DNA from: Bubalus kerabau
Taxonomy: Eukaryota; Chordata; Mammalia; Artiodactyla; Bovidae
NCBI RefSeq assembly: GCF_029407905.1
Contig: NC_073624.1
Span: 119,908,001 to 119,972,000 of the forward strand
Direction of reading: 5' to 3'
DNA: 64,000 nucleotides
The notes beneath the pieces are model-generated. The model was not told where the DNA came from, searched no databases, and saw only the letters and a program-made list of their open reading frames with translations. The position numbers were made by a program, and so were the translations under genes. This document shows, piece by piece, positions 22,526-34,898 of this stretch (its first letter is position 1; each line of letters begins with the position of its first letter).

Positions 22526-22673
22526 ATTGAAGATGTTGTATTTCTCCATGCGGTCCAGTAATTTATCTAGAGGGTAAAGAGCTCTGCTGGCAGCGTGCCA
22601 AGGAAGAAAATCCTTTTCCTCAGACAGGTATCTGACAATCTCCAGGGGAATGCTCTGAGGCAAATACCCAGCT
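22526..22673 (-). CDS. TRHDE: TRHDE coding exon (148 nt)
   Basis: TRHDE exon of one base plus 49 codons. It reads AGYLPQSIPLEIVRYLSEE, continues with KDFLPWHAASRALYPLDK and ends RMEKYNIFN. This is the alpha-helical C-terminal domain of the M1 ectopeptidase. From memory, mammalian TRHDE has an almost identical block with a few conservative differences, which is inference rather than a computed alignment. The acceptor is a T-run followed by gtgcag and the donor is TTCAAT|gtaaaa. The open frame runs on into the intron (VKRYIFFFLL...) as an artefact. The upstream intron is about 36.3 kb, the largest seen here; the downstream one is 1,875 bp. The exon ends on a codon boundary. Confidence 0.94.
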
Positions 22674-25600
22674 CTGCACAAAAAAATTTAATGTTAATTA
22701 TATGCAGAAAAGATACATGATGAGGCAAAAATGAAGATTTTATGTATGCAAATAAAAGGCAGAAAGCAAGATTCATCACAGTATAAAGAAGCCATACTCA
22801 GAACTATAAGAATAAAATTACTCACTTTTTAAATATAGTCCTACTTAGGATGCCAATGCCCCTTAATATATACAGACTCAGAGAGTAAAAAAATTGCATG
22901 AACACAAAAATATCAGCATGCATGTTTTTAAAAAGGAAAGAATTGTGGGACTTGAATAAAATCAACTCTAGGTATTTTCTTCACGGAAACCATTCAGAGG
23001 TCATGAGTTGTTGAAAATAATTGATAACGGAAATGAAATTCTGGGTTCTCAATGCATTTGTTTTACTTTTCATGTACTTCTGTATAATGACACCTAATCC
23101 AGGTTGTCCTCAAAAGGATAATCAAATCAAAATAGCAACTTCCAGTTTTGAGTGTATTTGTTACATTACCATACAAACATCTTTCTAAACTTCCTATTAA
23201 AAACAATTCTATCAATATAGCACTTATGAAGAAGAGCAGAATTAGATTTAAAGTTTAAATTACAAAAAATGTTAAAAAAAATAGACTCTTCCTCTTTATT
23301 ATTTTCAATAGGTGCTATGTCACCATGGGGACCAATGTCAGATTCTTTGGAAAATAGAAACAGTAGCTTTTAAAAACTGTCTGATCACATGCAGCCCACT
23401 TTTAAAGAGGGTATATTCAAAAAGGGATCCAAAAGAAGTGAATATCCCTACACTACAGTGGACTGCATAGAAAATCCTCACAAATCAAAGCAATATGAAA
23501 AACAGTAAGGAGTACATTAAAAGATGGCCTTAGCCTTAATGTCCCTGATGCATACACAGGGTGACACCATGCATTTGCTGATTTTTTACATTAATAATCA
23601 ACTGAATATAGACTTCTAACACAGGGGGCAGGTAAATATGAGAGCAAGTAAAGCCTGGTTCTCTTCTTTACTTACATTTCACACCATTATTTTTTGTGGC
23701 ATCACAAAATTAGATGGACTTTTTTATTTGTGTTTGGTAGAAGGTGGACAGGGAGGGAGCAAAGTCTTCTCACCTTCATTTCCAGCAAGTTTGCCAGATT
23801 ATTTAGTCTTTACTAATGTGATAAGCAAAAACTACTCTATGCACAAATATTAACTCGCAGCTGTGTTTATAATGTTCATAATAAAAACCAACTCTGAAGA
23901 TTCTGCTTCAGTTTTCTTTGGATTTAATAAATGAACATACATCATCACTCTAATGATTTGATTCACTCTTGGTATAAGATCAACCATAGCTAACACCTGA
24001 CATAAATAAGAATGGTGAAAATAACCCCAAATTTCCACATTTCCATAAAATTCCTTGAAGTTTGTATGCTTTAGACTCCACCTAGGTTTGTGCTACTTTT
24101 CTTGTACACTTTCTATTTTATACATCCTTACAAAAATAGCATGAAATTAGGCTAAAGGCAAGAGTAATTAAATAAGAAACAAAACTTCATATTTTTGCTA
24201 ATGTAGCATAATAAAACAGTTAAATTTTGCCTACAGGGGTTGTAAAAGTAATGATGTGGTTTTCTTCCTTAAAAATAACACAGCCTCCAATACTTCCGAT
24301 TTCATAATTTGTTTTTCCTGAACTTTTAATCCTAGATCTTAACTAGCATGGTGATCATAAATTTGCCTTCTCTAAAATTATAAAATCTGCCATGGATTAG
24401 ATAATTTTAGAGTTGAAGAAGATTTATCTAGAACCCATTATTCTTTTATTGAGGAAATAAGAAAAAATTATGTATTTTTTTAAAAAGAATCTTTAGTAAG
24501 TAGCTAATTTATTAGAGTCCTTCAGCTGAGTTTGGAAAATCAAGAAAGGTGTTTGGGTCTATTTTCTCATGGATTTAAACACACTACCTCTTGTCAGTTA
24601 CAATTTATTGTGTATTATTTCTTCTTTATAAATGGATGGACATCTTTCAATGACTTATGTTTTGGAAGCAATATGACTACAAATAAAAAATATGACAAAT
24701 AATGTTATGAAAAGAGACTTGGTCCAGAAAAAAAGAGCCTGAAACTGAGGAAGAGCCTGAAAGCCTGAGTGCTCGCTGTACAATCAGGTCCGTCCATCTC
24801 TCCAAGCCTCACATTCTTTATCTGTGAAATAAGAGGGTTGAACTAGGTGATATCTTTTTTAGGTTTTGAAGCTAACCCTTTTATTCTAACCCACTTACCT
24901 ATATTTTAGCCTGCTTAAAAAAATTATCACCACAACAGGGGCATAATGTGTTTACTTAAAATTTTGGGAAAAAATGCCTTTTCATTTTCATATTCCCCAT
25001 TATTCAGCTGTTTGATATGTACAAGTCTTCTAAGAGTCAGAGCTTAAATCTAGGTTTTATAGGACACTTGACATAGTGTAATAAAATTAAAGCAAAGCAA
25101 GCCTAAGAGAAATTTAAGTAATGACCAAGGCAAGTGAAGTATTCATTAAATCAAGAAATAGAGCAAGTTATGTTTTGAGTCCTTAAGGAAAAATTGCTAA
25201 CTGTGCACCAAAATCCATGCCCTCTTTCACTTCCTGGAATAAAGGATAATTCTCATTTCCTTGGTAGCTAGTTGTGGTCATGTGACTAAACTGTAGCCTA
25301 TAGAGTATTAGTGTTCCTCACTGTCAAGGTCAGCCCATACACACCTTCATTAGTCCTCCATGTCCTTTCTCCCTAAAATGAATCTTTCAGAGTGACCCTG
25401 AATAGAACTCTTATACTGAATATGTGAGAAACCTACCTGGGTGTCTGAATGACTGCATCCCCAAGTACCAGTTCTCATACCCAATTCTGTTTTGTGTGCA
25501 GGAAGTACACTTTTATTGCTTTTTTTTATATACAAATATATCTTTGGGTATGTTTTATTTAAAACAATTAACCTTCTCTAATGCACTCTTTAAATAGAAT

Positions 25601-26147
25601 AAGAAACAGACTACTCTCAAATTGCCCTCATTTTGTGTTGTTACAAACATAGGTAAGTAATTATCTACTATATAATTCAATAAACTTGCATTTAGCCTGC
25701 TAGATCAAAATATGTAGCTATACTCAATTGGGTAAGAGGATAATCAACTTCATTACAAATTAAGACTTGTAAGAGATAATGTTGGTGAATAAGTTACCTA
25801 GTTTAGATATGTGCTTGTGTAATTGGCTGGTAATGATATGTGTGATTAGCACTACTGATAATGCAATCAATATAGGGGAAGTGTGTAGAATCCTAGTGAA
25901 TGGAACACTACATTAGCTCAAAGGAATCAGCCCAGTAGGGAGCACACTTAGGGTCCTGACGCTGAAATGCAGTTTCCTTAAATTTGCATCATCACAGGGA
26001 AATGTTACTAGAAAACGTGATGGGGGGAACAAATTTTTAAAGAATAGTGCATGTATAACTATACGGGGTTTTCCTCTTTTAGGAAGAAGCTGTAGATGAT
26101 ATTTATCTTCTCTATTCTTGAGGTGAGGCTTGGCATAAAAAATTAGT
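22674..26147. other. repeat-poor intron segment
   Basis: About 3.5 kb with no recognisable young SINE or LINE. Only a possible MIR at about 24770-24890 (tctccaagcctcacattctt, then gggttgaactaggtgatatc). Short open frames have no recognisable product. Confidence 0.55.
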
Positions 26148-27082
26148 TTGGAATCAAGACAATGGGATAAACATGTGAATAGATGCTCAACATCACTAAT
26201 AATTATAGAAACGCAAATCAAAACTAAAATGAGGTATCACCCCACACCAGTCAGAATGGCCATCATCAAAAAAATCTACAAACAAATAAATAGAGAGGGT
26301 GTGGAGAAAAAAGAACCCTCTTGCATTGTTGGTAGGAATGTAAACTGATAATAGCCACTATGGAGAACAGTACAGAGATTTCTTAAAAAGCTAGGAATAA
26401 ATCTACCATATGACCCAATAATCCCACTACTGGGCATATACACTGAGGAAACCATTACTGAAAAAGATACATATACCCCAATGTTCACTGCAGAACTTTT
26501 TAGAATAGCTCAGACATGGAAGCAACGTCGATGTCCATCAGCAGACGAATGGATAAGGAAGTTGTGGCACATATACACAATGGAATATTACTCAGCTATA
26601 AAAAGGAACACATTTGAGTCAATTCTAATGAGATGGATGAAACTGGAACCTATTATACAGAGTGAAGTAAGTCAGAAAGAGAAATACAAAAACTGTATAT
26701 TGATACATATATAGAGAGAATTTAGAAAGATGGTACTGATGAACTTATTTGCAGGGCAACAATGGAGAAGCAGATATAGAGAACAGGCTTGTGGACACAG
26801 TAGTGGAAGGAGAGTGGGCCAAACTGAGAGAGTAGCATTGAAACATATACATTACCATGTGTAAAACAGCTAGTGGGGAGTTACTGTATAACATAGGGAG
26901 CCTAACCTGGTGCTCTGTGACAACCTAGAGGAGTGGGGCAGAGTGGAAGGCGGGAGGGAGGTTTGAGGGGGCGGGGGGGCATGTGTAACCTATGGCTGAT
27001 ACATGTTGATGTACCGCTGAAACCACCACAACATTGTAAAGCAATCATCCTCCAATTAAAATAAATAGTTTTTTTTAAAAAA
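26148..27082 (+). mobile_element. L1 3' end (ORF2 C-terminus plus 3' UTR), dead
   Basis: Encodes broken C-terminal ORF2p sequence (MRYHPTPVRMAIIKKI, later DEWIRKLWHIYTMEYYSAIK) with stops between. A 3' UTR follows (tgtgtaaaacagctagtggg, a G-run at 26952-26979, ccaattaaaataaata) with an A-rich tail. Confidence 0.95.
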
Positions 27083-27861
27083 CACTATGGGGAAGACAAG
27101 CAAATGAGGGAAGTTTAAACAATGGATAGAAGATTGCCTGCATACACCTATACAGTTCTTCCTCCCATCCCTGTGTCTCTCCCAACACACACATACCTTC
27201 TGCTCTTCCTTCTCTAATTACTGGAGCTTACAATGGGATTTATCTTTAGGCATGCAAGAGGATATTTTATAAAGGAAGGACATTAAAATCAGACTATATT
27301 AACTGATGTTAAAATGCACTGACCTTACCTGGCTTTATTTTCACCCAAGATCTAAAACTACTTTTGAATTCCTGTGAATGTTAACTCTTAAATCTTCTGT
27401 GATAGGTGGCTTGTACACATAACCTATTTGACAATGAGTTTTCTTTAAAAGTCATTGGTTTCTGGGTGCTTGAAACTTAATGAAAAGTAAAAAGCACAAC
27501 CTTCAGACTTTTCAGAGCATCATACTCCAGTCTTCATTAATTGAATATATATTTAAAAACAATAAATAGCCTACTACATATCTCACCATACATGCAGAAG
27601 ACACTATAACTGTCCCTTAGGGCATAGATGTTTTGAAGCAATTACTGCAATGCTTAATTAAGAAGCTTACTCTTCTATCTACTGTTCTTTGCTATTCATT
27701 ATTGTAAGACTTTTATGTGCTCTTTGTGGAAAGATATTGTGGTGGAGACTGAAAACCCCACTTGTCCACAGAGCACCACAGAATAAAGAGGGAACTGCAT
27801 AGAGGAGGTATCTGTGTCAACCACGGGTCCTTGTGGTCAGTTCCTAGAGAAAACAAAGATA
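27083..27861. other. intronic sequence, no gene
   Basis: AT-rich, nothing recognised. Confidence 0.5.
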
Positions 27862-27962
27862 TGGTTCAGTTCAGTTCAGTTCAGTCGCTCAGTCGTGTCC
27901 AACTCTTTGTGACCCCATGAATCGCAGCACGCCAGGCCTCCCTGTCCATCACCAACTCCCAG
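27862..27962 (-). mobile_element. short BovB 3' end
   Basis: ggttcagttcagttcagttc, then gctcagtcgtgtccaactct through tccatcaccaactccc: only the terminal about 100 bp of BovB, reverse complement. Confidence 0.92.
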
Positions 27963-28001
27963 CATTGGCAAACCGTTGTCCGCAGAGACAAGAAAGAATT
28001 A

Positions 28002-28544
28002 CAGTCGGTCCTTCACACCTACAGGTTCTGCATCAGTGGGTTCAACCAACTGTGGTTCAAAATATTTGAGAAAAAAAATTCCAAAGTTCCAAAAAGCAAA
28101 ACTTGAATTCACTGCATGCTGGCAAATATAAACAAAGCAGTTATACCATATTAGATATTATAAGTAATCTGGAGATTATTTAAAGTATATAAAAGTACTA
28201 TGTATGCCATCTTGGGCTTTCCAGTTGGCACAGTGGTAAAGAAGCTGCCTGCCAATGAAGGAGACACAAGTTTGATCCCTGGGTCAGGAAGATCCCCTGG
28301 AAGAGGAAATGGCAACCCACTCCAACATTCTTGCCTGGGAAATCCCATGAACAGAGGAGCCTGGCAGGCTATAGTCCATGGAGTTGCAAAGAGCAGGCTA
28401 TAGTCCATGGAGTTGCAAAGAGTCAGACACGACTGAGTTACTGAGGATACACATATATACTATGCCATTTTATACAAGGGATCTGAGGACTTTGGTATCT
28501 GTGGGGGTTCTGAAGGCAATACCAGAGTATACCAAGAGATGGCT
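28002..28544 (-). mobile_element. Tigger/MER2-type DNA transposon split by a SINE
   Basis: Starts cagtcggtccttcacaccta after TA (28000-28001) and continues gttctgcatcagtgggttca, then ataagtaatctggagattat. After the SINE it resumes ccattttatacaagggatct, then ggtatctgtgggggttct, ending before TA at 28545-28546. This is the TcMar-Tigger pattern with TA target site. Family from memory. Confidence 0.8.
28205..28446 (+). mobile_element. Bov-tA SINE with 29-bp tandem duplication
   Basis: gggctttccagttggcacag head, body ending gtcagacacgactgagttac. A 29-bp unit beginning caggctatagtccatggagt occurs twice in tandem at 28365-28393 and 28394-28422. Confidence 0.94.
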
Positions 28545-28546
28545 TA

Positions 28547-29664
28547 CTTGCTTGTAGCCCCACAAAATTAGGAATGTGAAAAGTTGCACACAAAAAAAGA
28601 GAGTTCTCATGGCCCCTTCTCCTCCTGCTCCTTTTCTTCCAGAAAGCCCACTTCCAAAACTGACTCAGGCACTTAGTTTATGATTTCACATACACTTTGA
28701 TAACACCCCTATTAATAATAAGTATCATGATATTAATCAGAATTTTATCCTAATACTACTTTCTTACTCACTGAACTTAGATCTCTAAAGAAACCTGCTT
28801 TTTATCCATCTTTTTACACCCATAGCCTAATGCAGAATCTAGTTCAAAATAAACATACTCAATATACATACTCAAACTAAATTAAATCATGGCAATAATG
28901 TCAGTTCTTAAAAACAAGAACACTTTGCAAGTATATTAAAACAAACATTGCTACCATTTCTTAATTAAGTATTTTCTAAGATTAAATGATACCAGAGAAA
29001 ATTCTGAGTGATCTTTGTATTTTTGCTCATCTTGTTTACTACTGATACACATAATAGAAGACATGAAGGCCATTGCTATCTAGCCAATAGCTTTGAATAA
29101 ACTAGTCTATATAATAAAGTAAACTAGCCTTATAGCCAGTGAGAAAGCAAAGGTATTATACAACACCTCTGTTCTGTTCTTTCTGATTAGCAAATGACTC
29201 CTACTCTCCTAGAAGTGTTATTACATAGCAGGTACTTAAATTGAGAGAGAGCTTAGGAGTCTTTCTTCTGTTCAGTAAATTGACATGGGTCAAACTACAT
29301 GATCTCCAAGTCCCCTTCTTCAGTAAATACTTAATAATTAAAAATAAAACATCCAAAAACAATTTTTGCAACTTGTATAGTTCCACCACCACCTCCATCA
29401 CAACCACAACCATCCTTTCTTTTCCACACACTTGTTTCTTCATTTCCAAACATAATTTCTCAAGAAATCAGTCATTATGTAAATATAGTGGGTCCTCTAG
29501 GCACTCAATAATGTTCAGAAGCAAAGTCAATGTTTGGTCGTTAGTTGGAAAAGCCAACAGATGTTAGCTATTTTCCCCAAAGAGTAAAAGTCCTTAGCTT
29601 CATGGTCAAAGTCAACTAATTTAGTTCATTTTACATTTTAGAAAACTATCAACTTAGCTAAGCT
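28547..29664. other. intronic sequence, no gene
   Basis: AT-rich. A CCA-rich patch at about 29383-29412. Open frames near 29241-29567 have no recognisable product. Confidence 0.45.
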
Positions 29665-29678
29665 ATCCTATATTGAGG

Positions 29679-29889
29679 GAGCTCCCAGGTGGCTCTGTAG
29701 TAAGGAATGTACCCACCAATGCAAGAAACACAGATTCAATCCCTGGATGGGGAAGATGCCCTGGAGGAGGAAATAGCCACCCACTCCATTCTTGCCTGGA
29801 GAATTCCATGGACAGAGAAGCCTGGTAGGCTATGGTCCATGGGGTTGCAAAAGAGTCTGACACGACTGAGCGACTGAGCACACACACAC
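29679..29889 (+). mobile_element. Bov-tA SINE with 14-bp target duplication
   Basis: ggagctcccaggtggctctg start, ending gagcgactgagcacacacac. Duplication atcctatattgagg at 29665-29678 and 29890-29903. Confidence 0.95.
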
Positions 29890-29911
29890 ATCCTATATTG
29901 AGGAATTACTG

Positions 29912-30100
29912 TATTCCCTTGGTGACTCAGATGGCAAAGAATCTGCCTCCAATGTGAGAGATCTGGGTTCGACCCCCAGGTTGGGAAGGTTCCCTGGAGA
30001 AGGTAATGGCTACCCACTTCGGTATTCTGGCCTTGAGAATTCCATGGACTGTATATCCACGGGATCACAAATAGTCGAACACGACTGAGCAATTTTCACT
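29912..30100 (+). mobile_element. Bov-tA SINE
   Basis: ttcccttggtgactcagatg through gtcgaacacgactgagcaat, adjacent to the previous SINE. Confidence 0.92.
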
Positions 30101-30214
30101 TCACCTATATGTTATGAAATGACAGTCTGTTTCTGTGTATTGTCCTTAAAAGCTTCAAGATCAGTACTGTTATGCCCATTTTTTAGATTGTTATTATTCA
30201 GTCACTGAGTGACC

Positions 30215-30362
30215 GAACAACATATATGTATATACACATATATATAGTCTAGTATACATACACATATATGTATACTATATGTTTACATACACATATATAT
30301 GCATATATATATTGTCTAGTATACATACATATACATATTGTCAAGTAGTATATATATGTAAC
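30215..30362. repeat. AT/AC-rich simple repeat with internal palindromes
   Basis: Irregular tatacacatatatat units and two copies of gtctagtatacatac at about 30247 and 30314. Confidence 0.9.
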
Positions 30363-30364
30363 TA

Positions 30365-30556
30365 AACAGTCACATGCGAATCTTTTGCAACCTCAAGGTC
30401 TGTAGCCCACCAGGCTCCTGTGTCCATGGGATTTCCAGGCAAGAATACTGGAGTGGGTTGCCATTTCCTTCTCCAGGGTATCTTTCTGACCCAGGGATTG
30501 ACCCCTCATCTCCTGCATTAGCAGGTGGATTCTTTACCACTCAGCCACCAGGAAAG
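30365..30556 (-). mobile_element. Bov-tA SINE
   Basis: aacagtcacatgcgaatctt through gattctttaccactcagcca on the plus strand. Confidence 0.9.
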
Positions 30557-30579
30557 TGCTATATATGTATATATATATA

Positions 30580-30690
30580 TTGGCTGCACTTTGTGGCATG
30601 AGGGATTTACATTCCCTTACTAGGGATTCAACCCTGTGCCCCCTACAGTGAAAGTGTGGAGTCTTAACCACTAGACCACCAGGGAAGTCC
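30580..30690 (-). mobile_element. CHR-type tRNA-derived SINE
   Basis: ttggctgcactttgtggcat, then taaccactagaccaccaggg: reverse complement of a cetartiodactyl CHR SINE. A run of about 22 T follows at 30691-30712. Confidence 0.8.
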
Positions 30691-30941
30691 TTTTTTTTTT
30701 TTTTTTTTTTAACGATAGCTAAAACTTGTAGAAGAGAAGCACCTTGCCAAGCTCATTTGATGAATAAGTGATAGAGTTGGAATTCAAAGTCAGGACTGAC
30801 AAGAAGCTCCCATTGTTCCCCTGCATGAGGTTCCCTCCCCAAATACCACTTTGAAATAGGGTTAAAGGTTTTCTTTCTCTCTTCCTTTAACATCTGTTTA
30901 CATGTCATAATCACAGTATGTATAATCCAGATGCTGTGCTG

Positions 30942-31052
30942 TGCTCAGTCATGCCCGGCTCTTTGAGACCTGGTGGACTGTAACCTGCCAGGCTCCTCTG
31001 TCTATGGGATTTCCTAGGCAAGAATACTGGAGTGGGTTGCCATGCCCTCCTC
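30942..31052 (-). mobile_element. Bov-A monomer SINE
   Basis: gtgctcagtcatgcccggct through gtgggttgccatgccctcct, a single Bov-A unit. Confidence 0.88.
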
Positions 31053-31084
31053 TCACATCCCAGACCAAATCACAAATAAATACC

Positions 31085-31540
31085 TAATAAAATCTCAGTG
31101 CTTTGAAGGGGAAGTAAGCAATGTTAGGGGAAGGAGATTTATGGGGAAATAATTTAAATAGAGTGTTTAGGGAAAGGTCTCCCTGAGGACATCTGCATGA
31201 AGTGAGAGAATGGTTTGCATAAATCCGGGAGGAGGGGAATTCTGACCAAGGAAACAGCAAGTTCAAAGGTCCTGAGACAGGGACAAATTTGGGATCTTGA
31301 AGATAACGAAAAGGACTTTGTGGATGAAACAGAATAAGCCTGAAACAAAGAGGAGGGACTGAGCTTGCAGAGGTTGGTGGCACTAAATCATGACAGTTCT
31401 AATAAATAATAAGGGCTTCAGATCACTTTTCTATGGGTGATGAGAAGCCACCACAAGTTTTTGAGCTAGGAAATAGCATGATCTGATTTATGCTCTAGAA
31501 GGGTGACTGACTGGAATAGAGAGCAAACTCAAATATGCCA
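31085..31540. repeat. possible ancient mammalian repeat, family not assigned
   Basis: ccaaggaaacagcaagttca, then ggtcctgagacag and gagctaggaaatagcatgat resemble a widespread mammalian interspersed repeat. I cannot name it with confidence. Minus-strand open frames across it look like chance. Confidence 0.4.
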
Positions 31541-32695
31541 TGTGGTCTTCCAAGAGAGAAGGAAGTAAAATATGATTGTCCAGTTGATCTCCCTCTCTTA
31601 CTATATGAACTATATTCATGAGAGGTACATAATCTAGTGAGTGAAACTGATGACATGAAAACAGACATAATGTTTTATTTTGTTTTTAAGATAGGTTATG
31701 CATGAGATTTGTTTTAGAAATAGGTTCTTATGCAGGTATCAGAAAAAAAAAAATCCAGAAGCTTATTCATGCATTTTTTATTGCTGCTCAATTTGCTAAA
31801 AACAGCATCAGATGATATGGGAAGGTCACTGAGAAATCACTTAAACAAGAACACATTTTAAAAACACATATACTGTATATATGAGAAGTTATTTATTCCA
31901 CTTTGAGTTAGAGATTTATTCCAGAATTTAAATACAGAAAATAGCCTGAAAGAGCACCAGAAAAAATTACCCACATAGCCTATAATTTCCATGGAAAATA
32001 TCAATACAATTCTTAAAGTTAGTATGGAATCCTTCTTTCTAGGCAGTGAAATTTTCCAGTGCTCCACAGAGCCACATGGGACTGTAAAGAATAAAAAATT
32101 ACATCATGATTTTGCAGAGTTTGTGTTTACTGACATCAGGATATCAAATCATTAGCCTAAAGGTCCATAAATCAGTGGAGTGTCTAACTTCCTACATGGC
32201 TGCTTTTTTAGAAAAATGTGTGAATAATAGGAAACTAAGAAAGATAAAAATATCACTCACACCAAGGTACTTAAAAATAACTGGGTATATCCCTTCTTGT
32301 CTAAAATTTATGTCAACATTTTGCTTTTTATATAAATTTTATTATACTATATGTAAGTTTACATATTTAACTTAATATTTTCCATGCTCTTGGGAATTCC
32401 TCATAATTACTTTCAGATTACTTCAAGAATATTCTATTGGGAAGATAAGTGAAGCTCACCATTGTTGTGCATTTTGGATATAAACACGTTTCACATCTCA
32501 AGTAACAGAACTATGGACATCTTCGGGCACAACGCTTTTACATGGCCTGGATGATTTTCCTTGGGTGAAACACCCAAATTAGAATTCTCATGCTACAAGT
32601 TATAAAATATTATGGTTCTTGGTTAATCTGAGTTCATGTGTTCAGGCTTCATCCATCGGCAACTGATCTCAGACAAAGGAAAAAAGACAGTGAGT
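31541..32695. other. intronic sequence, no gene
   Basis: AT-rich, nothing recognised. Confidence 0.5.
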
Positions 32696-32945
32696 CACTG
32701 CGGTGGCCAATACCGAGTCAGCACTCCCAGTGTGCTGGTCCCTACGCCACGTGCTGCACATACACAATGTTATCCTCATGATGACCTTCTGAGGTGAGCA
32801 CCATTAATATCCTCAAACTACAGATCAAAACAGAGGCTCAAAAACATTACCTAAGCTCTCCAGGGTCATATTGCTAAGAAGGGTAGTGCTGTTATTTGAA
32901 CCCAATCTTCCGCTCCGAGCCTGATATTTTTAACCACTATTCTGA
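32696..32945 (-). repeat. MIR SINE, ancient
   Basis: ttatcctcatgatgaccttc, then actacagatcaaaacagagg, ttatttgaacccaatcttcc and ttaaccact follow the reverse MIR consensus along its length. Confidence 0.8.
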
Positions 32946-34471
32946 AAGGCCTAGAATGTAACTTTTTTTATTCCTTTTTCCACCTTCTAGCTAAAAAAGT
33001 GAGCATCAGAATATGGGAAAAGCCAAGTGGGAATCACCTCTGGGGCCTTGAGAACAACACAACATGAGAACAGATGTGGAAAGAGAGACTGGTTTGGTAC
33101 ATGACTGTGACTTTGAAATGGGGGCTTAGTGGACTCACTGAAGATATATCTTAATTTAGACTTTGGTCATTTGGGCCTCTTCTGCCAAAATCACTTTCTT
33201 CATCACTGCCCCTCATTCCCTGGGTCCCTTCATTATCGTGTCTAATCTCTACAAGTCAAGGAACACCCACAGTTCAGACTTTGGCCTGAAAAGATTAACT
33301 CTAGTTAGCAGCAACATACCTATCATGAAGATCATGCATTGCAATAACACTAACACTTTGTTTTCAGAAATATTATTAATAGAAGTAAAAACAACAGAGT
33401 ACTAGAGTATGGTCTAAAAAAGAAAGAGATAATCGCATAAAATTATGAGCTTTAATTTAAACAAGAGGAAATGTTTAAAATAACAGAAGATATTTTCCAT
33501 ATCAAGGTCTTACGGGAAAAGGACAAGTTAATGCTGTGGAAAGTGATTTGGGGTTCTAAATTCAGACTGAGAAGAAAGAAGGACTAGAATACAAGCATAC
33601 AAAGCATGGGAGAAGCTGCTTCCTGGACAGGACTGTAGGGCACTGCTTGGATAGTCCACCTCATTTCAAAATCTCAACAACAAAGCTCAAAATCAAGGCA
33701 ACCCCACCCCCAGAGTATGCACAGAGGTACTGCTACACATATGTGGTCCCTATAACTCCTTATGTAATTTTCTAAATATACTGCTGAGGTCTAACTTTTA
33801 GACTGATACAAAATTAAGCAAGAAGATATAATCCAAAAAGTGGATGTATTGGGGGAAAAAAAAAAAAACAATACTTTTGAGAGTGTAATCGAGCCATGCA
33901 AAAGAGTGATGACTCAGTAGGGAGACTTTTTAGAAGAGGAACCCAAAAGTGAAATCTCTGTGAAATCTAAAGGGACTGTAATAAGAGTGAAGCAATAGCA
34001 TCCCATTTAATCCACGCTCTGCAGCCAACTTGAAGAAGCTCCTGGCCAAAGTTAGACGTTTTGAGTATCAATAAGGATAAAAAACTACAATGGATTTAAA
34101 CTCATCAAATATACTTAAATCCAGAGGTCAAAATGGTACTTAACTAAAGCAAAACAAAACAAAATAACTGGTCACTATGGAGAGAACAGGCTCATTATAC
34201 CAGAGAACTGGCTCATTATTTTTGATGCTGAAAAATGCAGGGAAACAATCAGGCATTTCCCCTGTCTTTTCTTAAGAACTGTATCACTGGGTCACCAAAT
34301 TGTAAAGGAGAGTGGAGAGCAAGTTTCTCTTTGAGAAGCTATTTCTTTTATAACCAGAAAAGGAAAGAATCAATCGCCATTTGCAAGCTCTAGTGACTTA
34401 TTAGAGCTGCAAACGTCATAAAAAGAGAGACTACTCTTTATTTTATGTGTTCATATAGAGTCAACTCTGAA
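32946..34471. other. intronic sequence, no gene
   Basis: No recognised repeat. An open frame at 33163-33405 on the plus strand matches no protein I know. Confidence 0.45.
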
Positions 34472-34482
34472 GCTAACTTGCT

Positions 34483-34898
34483 GCTGCTGCTGTTAAGTCG
34501 CTTCAGTCGTGTCCAACTCTGTGCGACCCCATAGACGGAAGCCCACCAGGCTCCCCTGTCTCTGGGATTCTCCAGACAAGAACACTGGAGTGGGTTGCCA
34601 TTTCCTTCTCCAATGCATGAAAAGTGAAAGGTGAAAGTGAAGTCGCTCAGCGTTTCTGACTCTTAGCGACCCCATGGACTGCAGCCCACCAGGCTTCCCC
34701 ATCCCTGGGATTCTCCAGGCAAGTACACTGGAGTGGGTTGCCATTTCCTTCTCCAATGCATGAAAGTGAAAGGTGAAAGTGAAGTCACTCAGTCGTGTCC
34801 AACTCTTAGCGACCCCATGGGCTGCAGCCTACCAGGCTCCGCCATCCATGGGATTTTCCAAGCAAGAGTACTGGAGTGGGGTGCCATGGCCTTCTCTG
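34483..34898 (-). mobile_element. trimeric Bov-A2 SINE
   Basis: Three Bov-A monomers instead of two. The linker caatgcatga occurs at 34611-34620 and 34754-34763 (143-bp period). One 11-bp target duplication, gctaacttgct, at 34472-34482 and 34899-34909 brackets all three. (CTG)n at the left end is the complement of the AGC tail. Confidence 0.95.

Noticed and set aside
26148..26714. Short ORFs with reverse-transcriptase-like protein
   Set aside because: C-terminal ORF2 remnants of a truncated L1 with internal stops.
30215..30362. CRISPR-like or minisatellite array
   Set aside because: The short AT/AC units are irregular, without unique spacers; simple-sequence DNA in a mammalian intron.
33163..33405. 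80-aa plus-strand ORF
   Set aside because: No recognisable domain, no splice or promoter context, and length is compatible with chance.
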